Of a stretch of 64,000 nt of DNA, positions 26,232-35,971 are shown in pieces. Source of the DNA: Bacillota bacterium. GTDB taxonomy: Bacteria; Bacillota; SHA-98; UBA4971. The position numbers were made by a program, and so were the translations under genes. The number at the start of each line of letters is the position of its first letter. Position 1 is the first letter of the stretch. The stretch covers positions 62,001 to 126,000 of the forward strand of contig JASEJE010000001.1 of assembly GCA_030024085.1 (NCBI GenBank), given 5' to 3'. Below the pieces are notes generated by a model. The model was not told where the DNA came from. It made no database searches and was given only the letters and a program-made list of their open reading frames with translations.

Positions 26232-26894
26232 CTATCCGAACAACCACGATGCCAGGCCCACGGCTACCCCGGTCGCCGCCACTATAGTGCCGACTATCCA
26301 TCGGACGGTGCTGTGCATCTCCCTGTGCAGCTCATCGATCTTGGCAAGGAGCGCGTCGAACCTCCTGTCAACTGCAACGAAGCGATCATCCGTTTTCCTG
26401 TCGGCTGCAATGAAGCGATCGTCCATCTTCTTGTCGGCTGCAACGAAGCGATCATCCGTTTTCCTGTCAGCTGCAACGAAGCGATCATCCATCTTCTTGT
26501 CAACTGCGATGAAGCGATCATCCATCTTCTTGTCGGCTGCAACGAAGCGATCGTTCATCTTCTTCTCCATTACAAGAAACTGATCGCCCATCTCCTGGTG
26601 CAGGCGGTCAAACCTGCCGTCGACTGCGGCAAAACGGCTGTCCATCTTCATGTCAGCTGCAACGAAGCGATCATCCATCTTCTTGTCGGCTGCAATGAAG
26701 CGATCATCCATCTTCTGGTGCAGCTCATCGGTCCCGGTATCGATCTTCTCGTGGAGCCTCTCGACCTTGTCGTCGAGCTTGCCCAACTGCTGCATGATCA
26801 TGTTGAACGGATCAAAGGACGCCCGAAAGAACATCCCCTGCTCCTCGCTGCCTGCAGCCAATTGCTTTCTGGTTTCGCTCTCGGCCACGATCAA
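26232..26894 (-). CDS. Hendecad-repeat coiled-coil protein with C-terminal membrane anchor
   Basis: 220 residues from a TTG at 26894 (LIVAESETRKQ), preceded by a GAGGAGGGGGG ribosome binding site; a longer frame to 27245 is probably spurious. About nine near-identical 11-residue units of the type MDDRFVAADKK run through the middle, interrupted once by FDRLHQEMGDQFLVMEKK. The last 25 residues are one membrane helix (WIVGTIVAATGVAVGLASWLFG). The repeats are also visible at DNA level as 33-bp units over about 26370-26710. Hendecads form right-handed or straight coiled coils; the general shape resembles Bdr- or DUF1640-like membrane coiled-coil proteins. Function unknown. Confidence 0.7.
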   Translation of the reverse strand: MIVAESETRKQLAAGSEEQGMFFRASFDPFNMIMQQLGKLDDKVERLHEKIDTGTDELHQKMDDRFIAADKKMDDRFVAADMKMDSRFAAVDGRFDRLHQEMGDQFLVMEKKMNDRFVAADKKMDDRFIAVDKKMDDRFVAADRKTDDRFVAADKKMDDRFIAADRKTDDRFVAVDRRFDALLAKIDELHREMHSTVRWIVGTIVAATGVAVGLASWLFG

Positions 26895-27069
26895 GTCGCC
26901 CCCCTCCTCTACCCAGATGTTACCACGAGCACATGCTGAACGCAATCCCCGGGGCCAAGAATCACCCTTTTGGGGGAACTCCTTTGACACGCCCCTGAGG
27001 AGGTGGGTTCTCCAGGTTCCCAGGGCGCACGCTTGCGCATATGCTGGTACAGCATGGAGGTGGACATAG

Positions 27070-27522
27070 GTGCTGGACCGCCTTGCAAGACTCGTAAAGC
27101 GGCCTGTCGAGTGGGCCGACGGGGCCATCTTCGGACGACACCAGCGCCGGGACCGTCCTCCCGACACGGTGGAGGTCTCTGGACCTGTCCAGGTGACGAG
27201 GAGACAGGGACCGGTGGCTGGGCGTCCCCTGGGGTCGGACGGCACGCCGGAAGCGGCTTACTTGAAGCCGGGAAAAGAGGTGCTGTGCGGCCCCGTCACG
27301 CTGGACGAGATCGGCGTGGCCCTGGGCGAGCTGAACATGTCGATGCGCCGGTGGTTCACGTCCAACCTCCCGCACGAGGTCTCCGTGTTCATTCCCCGCG
27401 CCGAGCTGCGCATCCGCAAGAGCCGGGGCGTCCAGGAGACTGAGATGGTGCTCGAGAGTATCACCATCGTGCACTCGCCACGTCCTCCAGCTAGACCCAG
27501 GCAGACACCTGAGCAGTCCTAA
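27070..27522 (+). CDS. Hypothetical protein
   Basis: 150 residues, divergent from the coiled-coil gene. GTG start with GGAGGTGG about eight bases upstream. The N-terminal half is basic and poorly ordered. Residues 65-135 look like a compact domain (GPVTLDEIGVALGELNMSMRRWFTSNLPHEVSVFIPRAELRIRKS). The tail is Pro/Arg-rich. I do not recognise the family. Confidence 0.5.
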   Translation: MLDRLARLVKRPVEWADGAIFGRHQRRDRPPDTVEVSGPVQVTRRQGPVAGRPLGSDGTPEAAYLKPGKEVLCGPVTLDEIGVALGELNMSMRRWFTSNLPHEVSVFIPRAELRIRKSRGVQETEMVLESITIVHSPRPPARPRQTPEQS

Positions 27523-28107
27523 CGGGGCAGTAAGATCCTCTGGCCTTCTCGACGGCCTCCTCGCCTTAGTGGGGGCCCGTTTCTCTGCAGGATGCGCTCT
27601 CTGGCGAGGAGATAAGCGGCTAGACCTACCACTTCGAGGCAAAGCGTCTTGCGCGGAATCCTCGCCCCGATGCCGCTGCCCATGAATCACAGACTCGTTC
27701 GATCAACGCGTCCGATTGGAGAGAAAACAGTCAGGCGGAGGGCGGATGGTGGGTGTTTTCCGTCCATCTCCGCGCGGCCCCTGACCGAAATACGATCAAG
27801 TTCGCCACTCATGAGCGGCAGGTGGCGTGAAAGTGGTCAGGGTGAGGAGGGGTGTTGACTGATTATCCTCCACCCCCGCGCCGGACCCGGCCGAAAAGCA
27901 CTCACCTCAGCCCGTGCGGGGCGAAAGGTGACCGGGAAGTAGTCAGGGGAGCGGCCAGGGGTGATTGTCTGGCATCCACGTCAGATACGAACTGCCGCCC
28001 CCGCCCGGTCTGACGGGCCGGGTGATCCCATTTGAGGGGCCAGCTGCGGCTCTGGTGGCCCCCAGCCACATAGCTTTTCCAAGGGCTACACACCTGACAA
28101 AGCAGTG
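27523..28107. other. 585-base gene-free tract with paired segments
   Basis: No convincing reading frame. A nested palindrome occurs around 27779-27841: CCCTGACC pairs with GGTCAGGG, and inside it CGCCAC pairs with GTGGCG. GTCAGGG-type words recur near 27836 and 27942. It lies just past the 3' end of the LivMGF fusion gene and may contain its terminator or a structured RNA. Confidence 0.45.
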
Positions 28108-31100
28108 CTACGACAGGTACGCCTCCCGGATGGTCTCGTCCTTCAGGAACCCGCCCGCAGGCCCTGATGCGACAATCCGGCCTGCTCGCAGCACGTAGGC
28201 CCGGTCAGCGATGGCGAGCGCCGCCCGGGCGTTCTGCTCTACCAGCAGCACGGTCGTCCCCGCCCTCCTGATGTCCTGGATCGTCTGCATGACCTTGTCA
28301 ACGAGCACGGGTGCAAGGCCCATGGACGGCTCATCCATGCAGATGAGCTTCGGGTTTGCGATGAGCGCACGGGAGATCGCGAGCATCTGTTGCTCGCCGC
28401 CGGAGAGCGTCCCCGCCTTCTGGTGGCGCCTTTCGGCAAGCACCGGGAAGAGCTCGAGGACCTCCTTGATGCGCTCGGCGACCTCGCGCCGGTCGCCGAG
28501 GACGTACCCGCCGAGCTCAAGGTTTTCCAGGACGGAAAGCCCAGGGAAGATCCTGCGACCCTCGGGGACCAACGCGATCCCGGCCCTTGCGATCTCGGAG
28601 GTGGGCATGCCGTCTATCCTCCGGCCCATGAATCGGATCTCGCCCGTCGGCGGACGCACGCGGCCGAGAATGGTCCTCAGCAGCGTAGACTTCCCCGCGG
28701 CGTTGCTGCCGAGGACCGTCACGATCTCGCCGCGCTGCACATGGAGGTCGACTCCCTGGAGAACCTTGACTGCGCCATACGACGAGTGGACGCCCCTTGC
28801 CTCCAGCAGGACTTGCCCACCCTCACCTGAGTGAGGATTCGTCAATCCCTGCTTGCTTTCCAGCGGCTGCCTGGTCACCAGCGTGGCACTTGGGGATGGT
28901 GCCCCAAGTAGGATGCCTTGGCAGTGCGAAGTCGGAGGGGTTTCCGCTCCTTCGCTCGGCGGTCTTGCGGTCTGTTGGCTCTGCGGGAGGCCGACGGCCG
29001 CCCCCTGCTCGGTGCCGAGGTAAGCCCGCATCACGTCGCGGTTCGACGCGACCTCGCCGGGCGTGCCTTCTGCGATCTTCTCGCCGTGGTCCAGGACGAT
29101 CACTCTGTCGCAGGTCTCGGCGACCACGTCCATGTGGTGCTCGATCACGATCACGGTGTAGCCGTGCTCCTTGAGCTGCTTGATCGTGCTCACCACGTCT
29201 CCGATCTCGTCAGGCGTCATCCCCGCTGTGGGTTCGTCCAGCAGCAGGATACGGGGCTTTGCCGCGATCGCCCGGGCGAGCTCCACTCGACGGCGGTGAG
29301 GATATGAAAGGTCACGAGCGGGCTCTCCTTCGCGTTCGGCCAGGCCGCGCCCGAGGAAGCGCAAGGCGTCCCGGGCGCACGCGACGGCGGATGCTTCGCG
29401 CGATTTGAACGCCCTGGTCCGCAGGACCACCGCGGCAAGGTCGCGCCTTGAGCCGAGGTGACAGCCGGCGAGGACGTTCTCGAGGACGCTCTGGCCCTCG
29501 AAGAGCCTGATGTTCTGGAAGGTGCGCGCGACGCCGAGCGCCGCTACCTTATGGGGCGGAAGGCCCACCACGCTCCGTCCGAAGACCATGACATCCCCGG
29601 ACGAAGGCCTCGTGACGCCGGTGATGAGGTTGAAGAGGGTGGTCTTCCCTGCCCCGTTCGGCCCGATGATGCCTACGACCTCGCCACGGCGCGCCACGAG
29701 GCTCACGCCGGAGAGAGCCGCGAGGCCCCCGAACACGCAATGGACATCACGAACCTCAAGTGCTGGTTGGACGGTTGCCGCCCCAATGGCCGCCTCCCGA
29801 GCGGGGTGCGGCTGCGCGACTCGCATAAGCGCGGGAGACGGGCGACGGATGTGGCCGGCCTGTGCGGCCAGCTCAGGCTCAGGCTCCTTGTCTGCCGCGT
29901 CTGCCACCGGTATTATCCGTGGCGACGCCTGTGCCTGACCTTGCGCCGGCCCCTGCGCCGTTCCGACCGCTGCCTCACGACCGCGCTGCCGCCGGCCGCG
30001 GCCGCCACTTGGCACCCGCACTCGGGCCGTCCCCACGGTAGCAACGGACGCTGCAGGGATGAGGCCACCGGGGCGGTAGACCACGAGAAGCACGAGGGCG
30101 ATGCCATAGATGAGCATCCGATAGACGCTATAGGCACGGAGCAGCTCCGGGAGGACCACCAGGGAAGCCGCCCCCATCACGAGACCGGGCAGGCTGCATA
30201 GACCCCCCAGGATTATCATGCAGTACACCGTGATGGTCTCGGCCATCGTGAAGTTCTGCGGAAAGACCGCCCCCTGCCACGAGGCGAAGAGCGCGCCCGC
30301 GAGGCCTGCGAGCCCCGCCCCCCACAGGAAAGCCATCACCCTGTAGCGCGGCACGTCCACGCCCATGCAGCCGGCAGCCACCTCGTCCTCGCGCAGCGCG
30401 GCCCATGCCCGTCCGATGCCAGAGCGGAGGATGCGGCCGGTTACCACGGCGGCCCCGACAGCGAACGCCCATATGAGGCAGTATGACGCCTCGAGCGAGG
30501 CTAACCTCATCCCGAACATGGCTGGTGGGTCGATTCCAACGATGCCGTTGGGGCCGTTGGTGATGTTCACAGGCCGGTCCAGGTTGTTGAGGAGGATGCG
30601 CACGATCTGCCCGAAGCCCAGCGTCACCATGGCAAGGTAGTCGCCGCGAAGGTGAAGCGTGGGAAGGCTCACGGCAAGGGCCGCCACGACAGCTGCCGCG
30701 ATCGAGCACGCGGCGCTGAGGATGAACGGCACGTGCAGGCCGAAGTGGGGAGACGAGAGGAAGGCATATACGTAGGCGCCGATGCCATAGAAGGCGACGT
30801 ATCCGAGGTCGAGGAGGCCGGCCTCGCCGGCCACGATGTTGAGGCCGATGGCGAGGATGAGGTACAGACCGACGGTGCCGCCCACGCGAAGGTAATAGAA
30901 GTTGTGCGTGAGGAGGGGGACCAGGCCCAGCACGGCCGCGGCGGCGTAGACTATCCCGCCGACACTCGAGGCGGAAAGAGGCCGGGCGGCGAGACGCGCG
31001 CGCAGCGTCGTCCCGGCAAACGCCTCGGCAAGCGTCCGGGTGAGCGTTCTCGCAGGCAGCCCTGTGCCTCGCCCCCGCCCTCGTCTTCCGCTTCGCGCCT

Positions 31101-31185
31101 GGCCAGGCGTTTGTACCGCCTCTGGTGCGCGTTCTGCGCACGAGCCCCCAGCCGCCGCTGCATCAGAGGCCCGTGCCAGTGCCAC
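28108..31185 (-). CDS. Single-chain LivM-LivG-LivF fusion (system 2)
   Basis: About 1025 residues from a GTG at 31185 directly after GGAGGTGAC (an upstream ATG at 31233 is possible). Domains in order: LivM permease (GLYLILAIGLNIVAGEAGLLDLGYVAFYGIGAY, about 100-390), a linker of about 100 residues rich in Arg, Gln and Ala, LivG ATPase (GPNGAGKTTL, ARTFQNIRLFEGQSVLENVLAG, VIVIEHHMD, about 480-730), a second linker of about 70 residues, and LivF ATPase (GSNAAGKSTL, LSGGEQQMLAISRALIANP, VLLVEQNA, about 800 to the end). All ATPase motifs look functional. With LivH and LivK upstream this is a complete amino-acid importer. The open frame is continuous with no stop between domains. Confidence 0.9.
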   Translation of the reverse strand: MALARASDAAAAGGSCAERAPEAVQTPGQARSGRRGRGRGTGLPARTLTRTLAEAFAGTTLRARLAARPLSASSVGGIVYAAAAVLGLVPLLTHNFYYLRVGGTVGLYLILAIGLNIVAGEAGLLDLGYVAFYGIGAYVYAFLSSPHFGLHVPFILSAACSIAAAVVAALAVSLPTLHLRGDYLAMVTLGFGQIVRILLNNLDRPVNITNGPNGIVGIDPPAMFGMRLASLEASYCLIWAFAVGAAVVTGRILRSGIGRAWAALREDEVAAGCMGVDVPRYRVMAFLWGAGLAGLAGALFASWQGAVFPQNFTMAETITVYCMIILGGLCSLPGLVMGAASLVVLPELLRAYSVYRMLIYGIALVLLVVYRPGGLIPAASVATVGTARVRVPSGGRGRRQRGREAAVGTAQGPAQGQAQASPRIIPVADAADKEPEPELAAQAGHIRRPSPALMRVAQPHPAREAAIGAATVQPALEVRDVHCVFGGLAALSGVSLVARRGEVVGIIGPNGAGKTTLFNLITGVTRPSSGDVMVFGRSVVGLPPHKVAALGVARTFQNIRLFEGQSVLENVLAGCHLGSRRDLAAVVLRTRAFKSREASAVACARDALRFLGRGLAEREGEPARDLSYPHRRRVELARAIAAKPRILLLDEPTAGMTPDEIGDVVSTIKQLKEHGYTVIVIEHHMDVVAETCDRVIVLDHGEKIAEGTPGEVASNRDVMRAYLGTEQGAAVGLPQSQQTARPPSEGAETPPTSHCQGILLGAPSPSATLVTRQPLESKQGLTNPHSGEGGQVLLEARGVHSSYGAVKVLQGVDLHVQRGEIVTVLGSNAAGKSTLLRTILGRVRPPTGEIRFMGRRIDGMPTSEIARAGIALVPEGRRIFPGLSVLENLELGGYVLGDRREVAERIKEVLELFPVLAERRHQKAGTLSGGEQQMLAISRALIANPKLICMDEPSMGLAPVLVDKVMQTIQDIRRAGTTVLLVEQNARAALAIADRAYVLRAGRIVASGPAGGFLKDETIREAYLS

Positions 31186-31346
31186 GTCACCTCCTCTGGC
31201 GGCCATCTCCGGGCTTTCCTCGTTAAACCTCATGGCTGTTGCATCTCCTCGCGATGTGTGTCCGCTGTCCGCGCGCGATCCCGGTGATCCTGGGTACGGA
31301 GGCTACCCCTCCACGGGTTCGCGGTGTGCTTTCGCCCCGCGCTGCC

Positions 31347-32276
31347 CTAGACCTTCTCGCGCGCCTGCACCCCCAGAATCCCCGCTGGCTTCAGTATGAG
31401 CGCCACGATGAGCACCGAGAAGACGATGGCGTCCTTATACACCGGCGCGACGAAGAGCATCCCGAGGCTCTCGGCAAGGCCCAGGACGATCCCCCCGGCC
31501 ATCGCCCCCCTCATGCTCCCGATGCCTCCGAGCACGGCCGCAGTGAAAGCCTTCAAGCCCGCCGAGAAACCCATGATGAAGTCCACCTGCATGTAGTAAA
31601 GCCCGATCATCACCCCCGCGACCCCCGCAAGCCCCGACCCGATTATGAACGTCGTCGCGATAACGCCGGTCGTGCGGACCCCCATGTACTCGGCGGCCTC
31701 AAGGTCTTCGCTCGTGGCGCGCATGGCCTTGCCGAGCATGGTGCGGGAGACAGCGAAGTCGAGCGCGAGCATGATGGCTACCGACGTCGCGATGATGGCA
31801 AGGCGCGTCGCGGAGATGGTAGCCCCTGCTGCGTATACGGTCCAGCCGGGCGGGATCAGGATTTCCGTCTGGTACGCCTTGGCGCGCCCTGCGGTCAGCA
31901 GCATCGCGGCGTTCTCCAGGATGATGGACACCCCGAGTGCCGAGATGAGCGGGGCGAGGCGTGAGCTTCCGCGCAACGGGCGGTATGCGAGACGCTCGAT
32001 CGCCCCGCCGAGGAGGCTAGTGGCGGCCACTGCAGCCAGGGTCATGGCCAGGAGCACGAGCAGCGGGTTCGCCGCGAGCGCACCGCCCCTGGTGAGGAGG
32101 TAGAGCACTCCCCACCCGGCGAAGGCGCCCACCATGAACACGTCCCCATGGGCGAAGTTGAGCATCTTGAGGATGCCGTAGACCATGGAGTAGCCCAGCG
32201 CGAGCAGGGCATATACACTGCCCAGCGTGAGGCCGTTCACGATCTGTTGGGGCAACTGTGCGAGTGTCTGTTCCAT
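31347..32276 (-). CDS. livH: LivH permease (system 2)
   Basis: 309 residues from the ATG at 32276 (MEQTLAQLPQQIVNGLTLGSVYALLALGYSMVYGILKMLNFAHGDVFMVGAF). The coupling loop is GKAMRATSEDLEAAEYMGV, followed by AVLGGIGSMRGAMAGGIVLG. It pairs with the LivM domain of the downstream fusion protein. Confidence 0.92.
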   Translation of the reverse strand: MEQTLAQLPQQIVNGLTLGSVYALLALGYSMVYGILKMLNFAHGDVFMVGAFAGWGVLYLLTRGGALAANPLLVLLAMTLAAVAATSLLGGAIERLAYRPLRGSSRLAPLISALGVSIILENAAMLLTAGRAKAYQTEILIPPGWTVYAAGATISATRLAIIATSVAIMLALDFAVSRTMLGKAMRATSEDLEAAEYMGVRTTGVIATTFIIGSGLAGVAGVMIGLYYMQVDFIMGFSAGLKAFTAAVLGGIGSMRGAMAGGIVLGLAESLGMLFVAPVYKDAIVFSVLIVALILKPAGILGVQAREKV

Positions 32277-32635
32277 GGGACTCGTATCCCGCCTCTCCAT
32301 CTCCTTGTTGCCGTCGCTGTCACTGCCACTGTTGTTGCCGCTGTTCCAGCATACATTGTCCTGCGCGTTCCCTGGTCCTGTCCGGGATCCTGTCCTGCAG
32401 GCATCTCGTCTGCTTCCTGGCTATCCACCACATATCCGGGCGGATGCCAGGACCGTGGCGCGGGCGCGCCCAGGGGGGTCGGCGTCCCATCCCCCATCGA
32501 ATGGCGACGGCGGATAACGGCGGATGGTCATGCCGCCGGCGCGCCCGCGCCTTACGGCAGCCTGTGCGCGGACTCGGACGACCTCGGAAGCGCGCGCAGG
32601 CAGTCCGTTGGTGACCCGCGCTGGCCTTACCACGG
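32277..32635. other. Gap between livK and livH of system 2
   Basis: About 360 bases with no credible gene; skewed, repetitive triplets near 32300-32345 (GTTGCCG and CACTG words). It is probably a transcribed spacer of the operon. Confidence 0.4.
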
Positions 32636-33892
32636 TCACCGGGCCTCGGCAGGGTACTCCTTGACCTGGACGAAGTCGCCGCCCTTCACCTGGAACACGT
32701 AGATGCTCGCGCCGACTACGTCGCCCTTGGCGTTGAAGCTCACCGGGAATCCGAGTATGCCCCGGTAACCTCGGGTATTGTGGACCGCCTCCAGCACCGC
32801 GGCGCGCGTGAGCCCGGCGGGATTATTCCCGGCGGCCTTCCTCATGGCCTCTATCAGGATCTTCGTCGCCTCGTAGCTCTGCCCGGAGAAGATGCTCATA
32901 GCGTCGTACTTGCTCTCGAACTTCTTGATGAAGCCCTGCGCCTCGGGCACGTCCTTGATGTCGCGGCCTATGGCTGTCACATACATGCCCTCGGCCGCTC
33001 CACCTGCGCCCGCGATGAGCTGGTCCTTCTCCTTGAGGCCGTCCCCTCCCATTAGCTTGGGGTGAAGCCCGAGCCCTACGGCCTGCTTTATGAGCGCCGC
33101 GGCCTGGGCAGGGTTGGGGAGTCCGAGGTAGAGGAGGTCCGGCGCAGCAGACTTGACCCGTGTGAGGATGGGCGAGAAATCTCTGTCCTCCGGGGTTATC
33201 TGACCGCGCGTGACCTTGACGCCTGCCTTCTCGAGCGCCGCGGCGACCTGGTCGGCGAGCCCCTGCCCGTATGCGCCCTTATCGTCGATTACGTAGACGT
33301 TCTTCGCGCCGAGCTGCTCCACGATGAACCGCGCTGCCGCCGGCCCCTGGGCGTCGTCCCTCGGGCATATCCTGTGCATGACCTTGTATCCGAGTTCGGT
33401 CAGAGACGGGTTCGTGGCCGACTGGCTGATGAGCACGAGACCGGCCCTCTGGTAGGTGGGCAGGGCGGCGTTTACGGCGCCGCTGTTCATCGGCCCCACC
33501 ACGCCCAGCACGCTCCCATCCATGGAGAACTTGTCGGCCACAATGACCGCGCGCGACGGATCGCCTGCGTCGTCCCCGATGACGACCTCGATCTTCCGGC
33601 CACCCACGCCGCCTTCGGCGTTCGCCTCATCCACGGCCATTCGGATGGCGTTGAGGGAATCGAGGCCGATCTTGGAGAGATCCCCCGTGAACGGCCCTGC
33701 GGCGCCGATCTTGACCGGGGGCAGGTCTTTGCCGAAGGCAAGGCCCGTGCCCACGCCCAGGGCGAGCACCATCAGGACCGCAAGGTACAGCGCAGTGCGG
33801 GCGCCCGCGGCTACCCTCCTTACCTGGGCCACATCCGTCCTCATCATGCTCCTCACTTCCTTCTGATCTCGACGTGAAACCACCAGCTTCAT
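32636..33892 (-). CDS. livK: LivK-type substrate-binding protein (system 2)
   Basis: 418 residues. The N-terminal signal or anchor is TALYLAVLMVLALGVGTGLAFG. The binding fold follows: VKIGAAGPFTGDLSKIGLDSLNAIRMAVDEANAEGGVGGRKIEVVIGDDAGDP. Either the ATG at 33892 (GAGGAGAG upstream) or the ATG pair at 33847/33844 (GAGGAGC upstream) may start it. It lies 34 bases after the AOR gene in the same direction. The T-box at the head of the unit suggests a tryptophan-linked ligand (inference). Confidence 0.87.
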   Translation of the reverse strand: MKLVVSRRDQKEVRSMMRTDVAQVRRVAAGARTALYLAVLMVLALGVGTGLAFGKDLPPVKIGAAGPFTGDLSKIGLDSLNAIRMAVDEANAEGGVGGRKIEVVIGDDAGDPSRAVIVADKFSMDGSVLGVVGPMNSGAVNAALPTYQRAGLVLISQSATNPSLTELGYKVMHRICPRDDAQGPAAARFIVEQLGAKNVYVIDDKGAYGQGLADQVAAALEKAGVKVTRGQITPEDRDFSPILTRVKSAAPDLLYLGLPNPAQAAALIKQAVGLGLHPKLMGGDGLKEKDQLIAGAGGAAEGMYVTAIGRDIKDVPEAQGFIKKFESKYDAMSIFSGQSYEATKILIEAMRKAAGNNPAGLTRAAVLEAVHNTRGYRGILGFPVSFNAKGDVVGASIYVFQVKGGDFVQVKEYPAEAR

Positions 33893-33926
33893 CTCTCCTC
33901 TACCTCCTTGCTTCTTATCGGGATTC

Positions 33927-35849
33927 TTACCGGTCGACTATCGGCACGCCTCGCTCTGCGAGGCGACTTGCCCACTCGTCCAGGCCGAGTCTTCTCAATG
34001 TGGACGCGGTTGGAACGCCGGTCCCGACATCCCACCCCCGGGCCTCGTAATACTCGTCGAGCATCTCGTCGAGCGCAACCGTGCTGCCGCTCGTGGACCC
34101 GCACCCGGCGGGCATCGGCTCCACCCGAAAGCGCCTCGGGAGGGTGTCGTCCGCCCTTCTGACCCCGAGCGCCGTGATGAAGCATCGCTCCAGGTTCACG
34201 ATGCGCTCGCAGGCCGCCTGCACCTCGGCGCCGTCGAAGTCGAAGCCGGTGGCGGCCCCCAGCATGGCGGCCGCGTCGTCGAACGGCAAGACCTCCATGT
34301 TCACGATGGTGTTCTTGCACGCGTCGAGCGAGTCAGCGAGGGCGCACAGCTCCTCGAAATGCTTGACGACACGGCCTTTGCCCTTCTGCTCGAGCCTGAA
34401 GGCCGCTTCCCTTGCCCCGAACCTTCTCACGGCCGCCTCGGCGTCCTGGGTGAACTCGAAGGACGGCTCTGACCGGAGGTGGTCGCCGCCGCGGCTTGCG
34501 ACCGCGTTGCCCAGCGCGTAACCCTTGATGCCCCTGGGGTCAGCCATGAATATCTCGAGGCCTTTCACGTGCATGGCGAGGTCGTCGCTGCCCCGGCCGA
34601 TCTTGCGCGCCGCTTCACGGACCCCATCTGCGAGCATGTCCCCGAAGCCCTCGCGCGCTGCGATCTTGCGGACCAGGGTCTGCACGGCGCCGATGTTTCC
34701 CCAGGTAAGGTCGAGCCCGTCGGCCTCTTCGCGCGAGATGATCCCGCGCTCGAAGCACTCCATGGCAAAGGACACGCACTCCGCCGTGGAGATAGCGTCC
34801 ATCCCGGCGCGATTGCAGATGTCGAGGGTGGCGAGGCCTGCCTCAAGGTCGCTTGCGCCGACGCGTGAGGTGAAGGCCGCAAGCCCCTCGAACTCCGGTC
34901 CCTCACTCTTGAGGCCAGCGTATGGCCCGGACTTCACCTCGAAGAACCTGCTGCACGGGATGGTGCACGAAAAGCACGCCTTGCCCTTTACCCTGAGGCG
35001 CGCGGCAAGCCTCTCGCCGCTCACCTCGTCTGCATGCTCGAACCTTCCCGTCTGGAAGTGGCGAGTGGCGAGGCACCCGGCGGCGTTGAGAGCCGAGACG
35101 AGCCTCGTGGTACCCAGGGCGACTCTAATCCGGTACTCGGGGTGGTTCAGGATCCTGCCATCCAGCGCCCTGATGAGGTCGAGGAACTCGTCGGGGTGGG
35201 CGACCTCGAGGGGCTTCGTGCCGCGAACGACGATCGCTTTGAGTCCCTTGGACGCCATCACAGCACCCATTCCGGTCCGCGCCGCGGCGCGCACGAGGTT
35301 GCAGAAGATGCCCGAGAATCTGACTGCACGCTCGGCGGACGGGCCCACGCAGGCAACCTGCGCCCGGCGGCCGTGCCGCGCGAGCATCGCCTCTTGCGTC
35401 TCCCACACGTCGAGGCCCGCGAGGTCCCCGGCAGGAAGGACCTCGGCCCCGTCGTCGGAGATGAAGAGATAAGAGAGCCTGTCGGCCCGTCCGCGTATTA
35501 TGACCTGGTCATACCCGGCGAATTTCAGCTCCGGCCCAAAGAATCCGCCTGCGTTGGAGTCGCCAAGTATGCCGGTCTGCGGGGACTTCGAGGTGAAGTT
35601 CACACGGGCAGCGCCGGGGAAGAGCGTGCCGTCGAGGGGGCCTGTGCCGATGATGAGGACGTTCTCGGGGGAGAGTGGATCGACGTCGAGGTCGATCTCT
35701 CGGACGAGCCGCGCGACGTTGAGCCCACGTCCACCGACATACTGCATCGCGTCCCCCGCGTCGAGCGCCTCTATCAAGGCCCTGCCTGCGCCTCCGCCTG
35801 CGCCGAGGTCAACATCCAGTATCCTTCCTGCATAGCCGAAGAACCCCAT
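33927..35849 (-). CDS. Tungsten-type aldehyde:ferredoxin oxidoreductase
   Basis: 640 residues from the ATG at 35849 (MGFFGYAGRILDVDLG), with AGGAGG nine bases upstream. AOR-family enzymes oxidise aldehydes to acids with a tungsto-bispterin and one [4Fe-4S] cluster, reducing ferredoxin. Seen here: N-terminal pterin-binding segment GGRGLNVARLV, FTSKSPQTGILGDSNAGGFFGPELKFAGYD, the cluster motif CFSCTIPCSRFF (C-x2-C-x3-C) with a distal Cys in DSLDACKNT, and GIKGYALGNAVASRGGDHLR. It lies between a ferredoxin-like gene and a liv system, which suggests oxidation of aldehydes derived from amino acids. Confidence 0.93.
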   Translation of the reverse strand: MGFFGYAGRILDVDLGAGGGAGRALIEALDAGDAMQYVGGRGLNVARLVREIDLDVDPLSPENVLIIGTGPLDGTLFPGAARVNFTSKSPQTGILGDSNAGGFFGPELKFAGYDQVIIRGRADRLSYLFISDDGAEVLPAGDLAGLDVWETQEAMLARHGRRAQVACVGPSAERAVRFSGIFCNLVRAAARTGMGAVMASKGLKAIVVRGTKPLEVAHPDEFLDLIRALDGRILNHPEYRIRVALGTTRLVSALNAAGCLATRHFQTGRFEHADEVSGERLAARLRVKGKACFSCTIPCSRFFEVKSGPYAGLKSEGPEFEGLAAFTSRVGASDLEAGLATLDICNRAGMDAISTAECVSFAMECFERGIISREEADGLDLTWGNIGAVQTLVRKIAAREGFGDMLADGVREAARKIGRGSDDLAMHVKGLEIFMADPRGIKGYALGNAVASRGGDHLRSEPSFEFTQDAEAAVRRFGAREAAFRLEQKGKGRVVKHFEELCALADSLDACKNTIVNMEVLPFDDAAAMLGAATGFDFDGAEVQAACERIVNLERCFITALGVRRADDTLPRRFRVEPMPAGCGSTSGSTVALDEMLDEYYEARGWDVGTGVPTASTLRRLGLDEWASRLAERGVPIVDR

Positions 35850-35863
35850 GGACCCTTGCCTCC

Positions 35864-35971
35864 TGTTCGAACGCATCTCACCGCACGCGCCGTCCCCGGA
35901 TGGTAACACCGGCAACCCTGGCGAGGACCTGTGCGCCGAAAGCCGACGTGAATTCATGGCGACCTACTTGG
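35864..35971 (-). repeat. Foldback element, right half only (copy E)
   Basis: Starts at GTTCGAACGCATCTCACCG, nearly identical to the middle of the copy at 61803, and runs through the ACACCGGCAACCCTGG block to GGCGACCTACTTGG. It lies between the TIGR04076-ferredoxin gene, whose stop 35964-35966 is in its terminus, and the AOR ribosome binding site just outside the other end. Confidence 0.87.
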
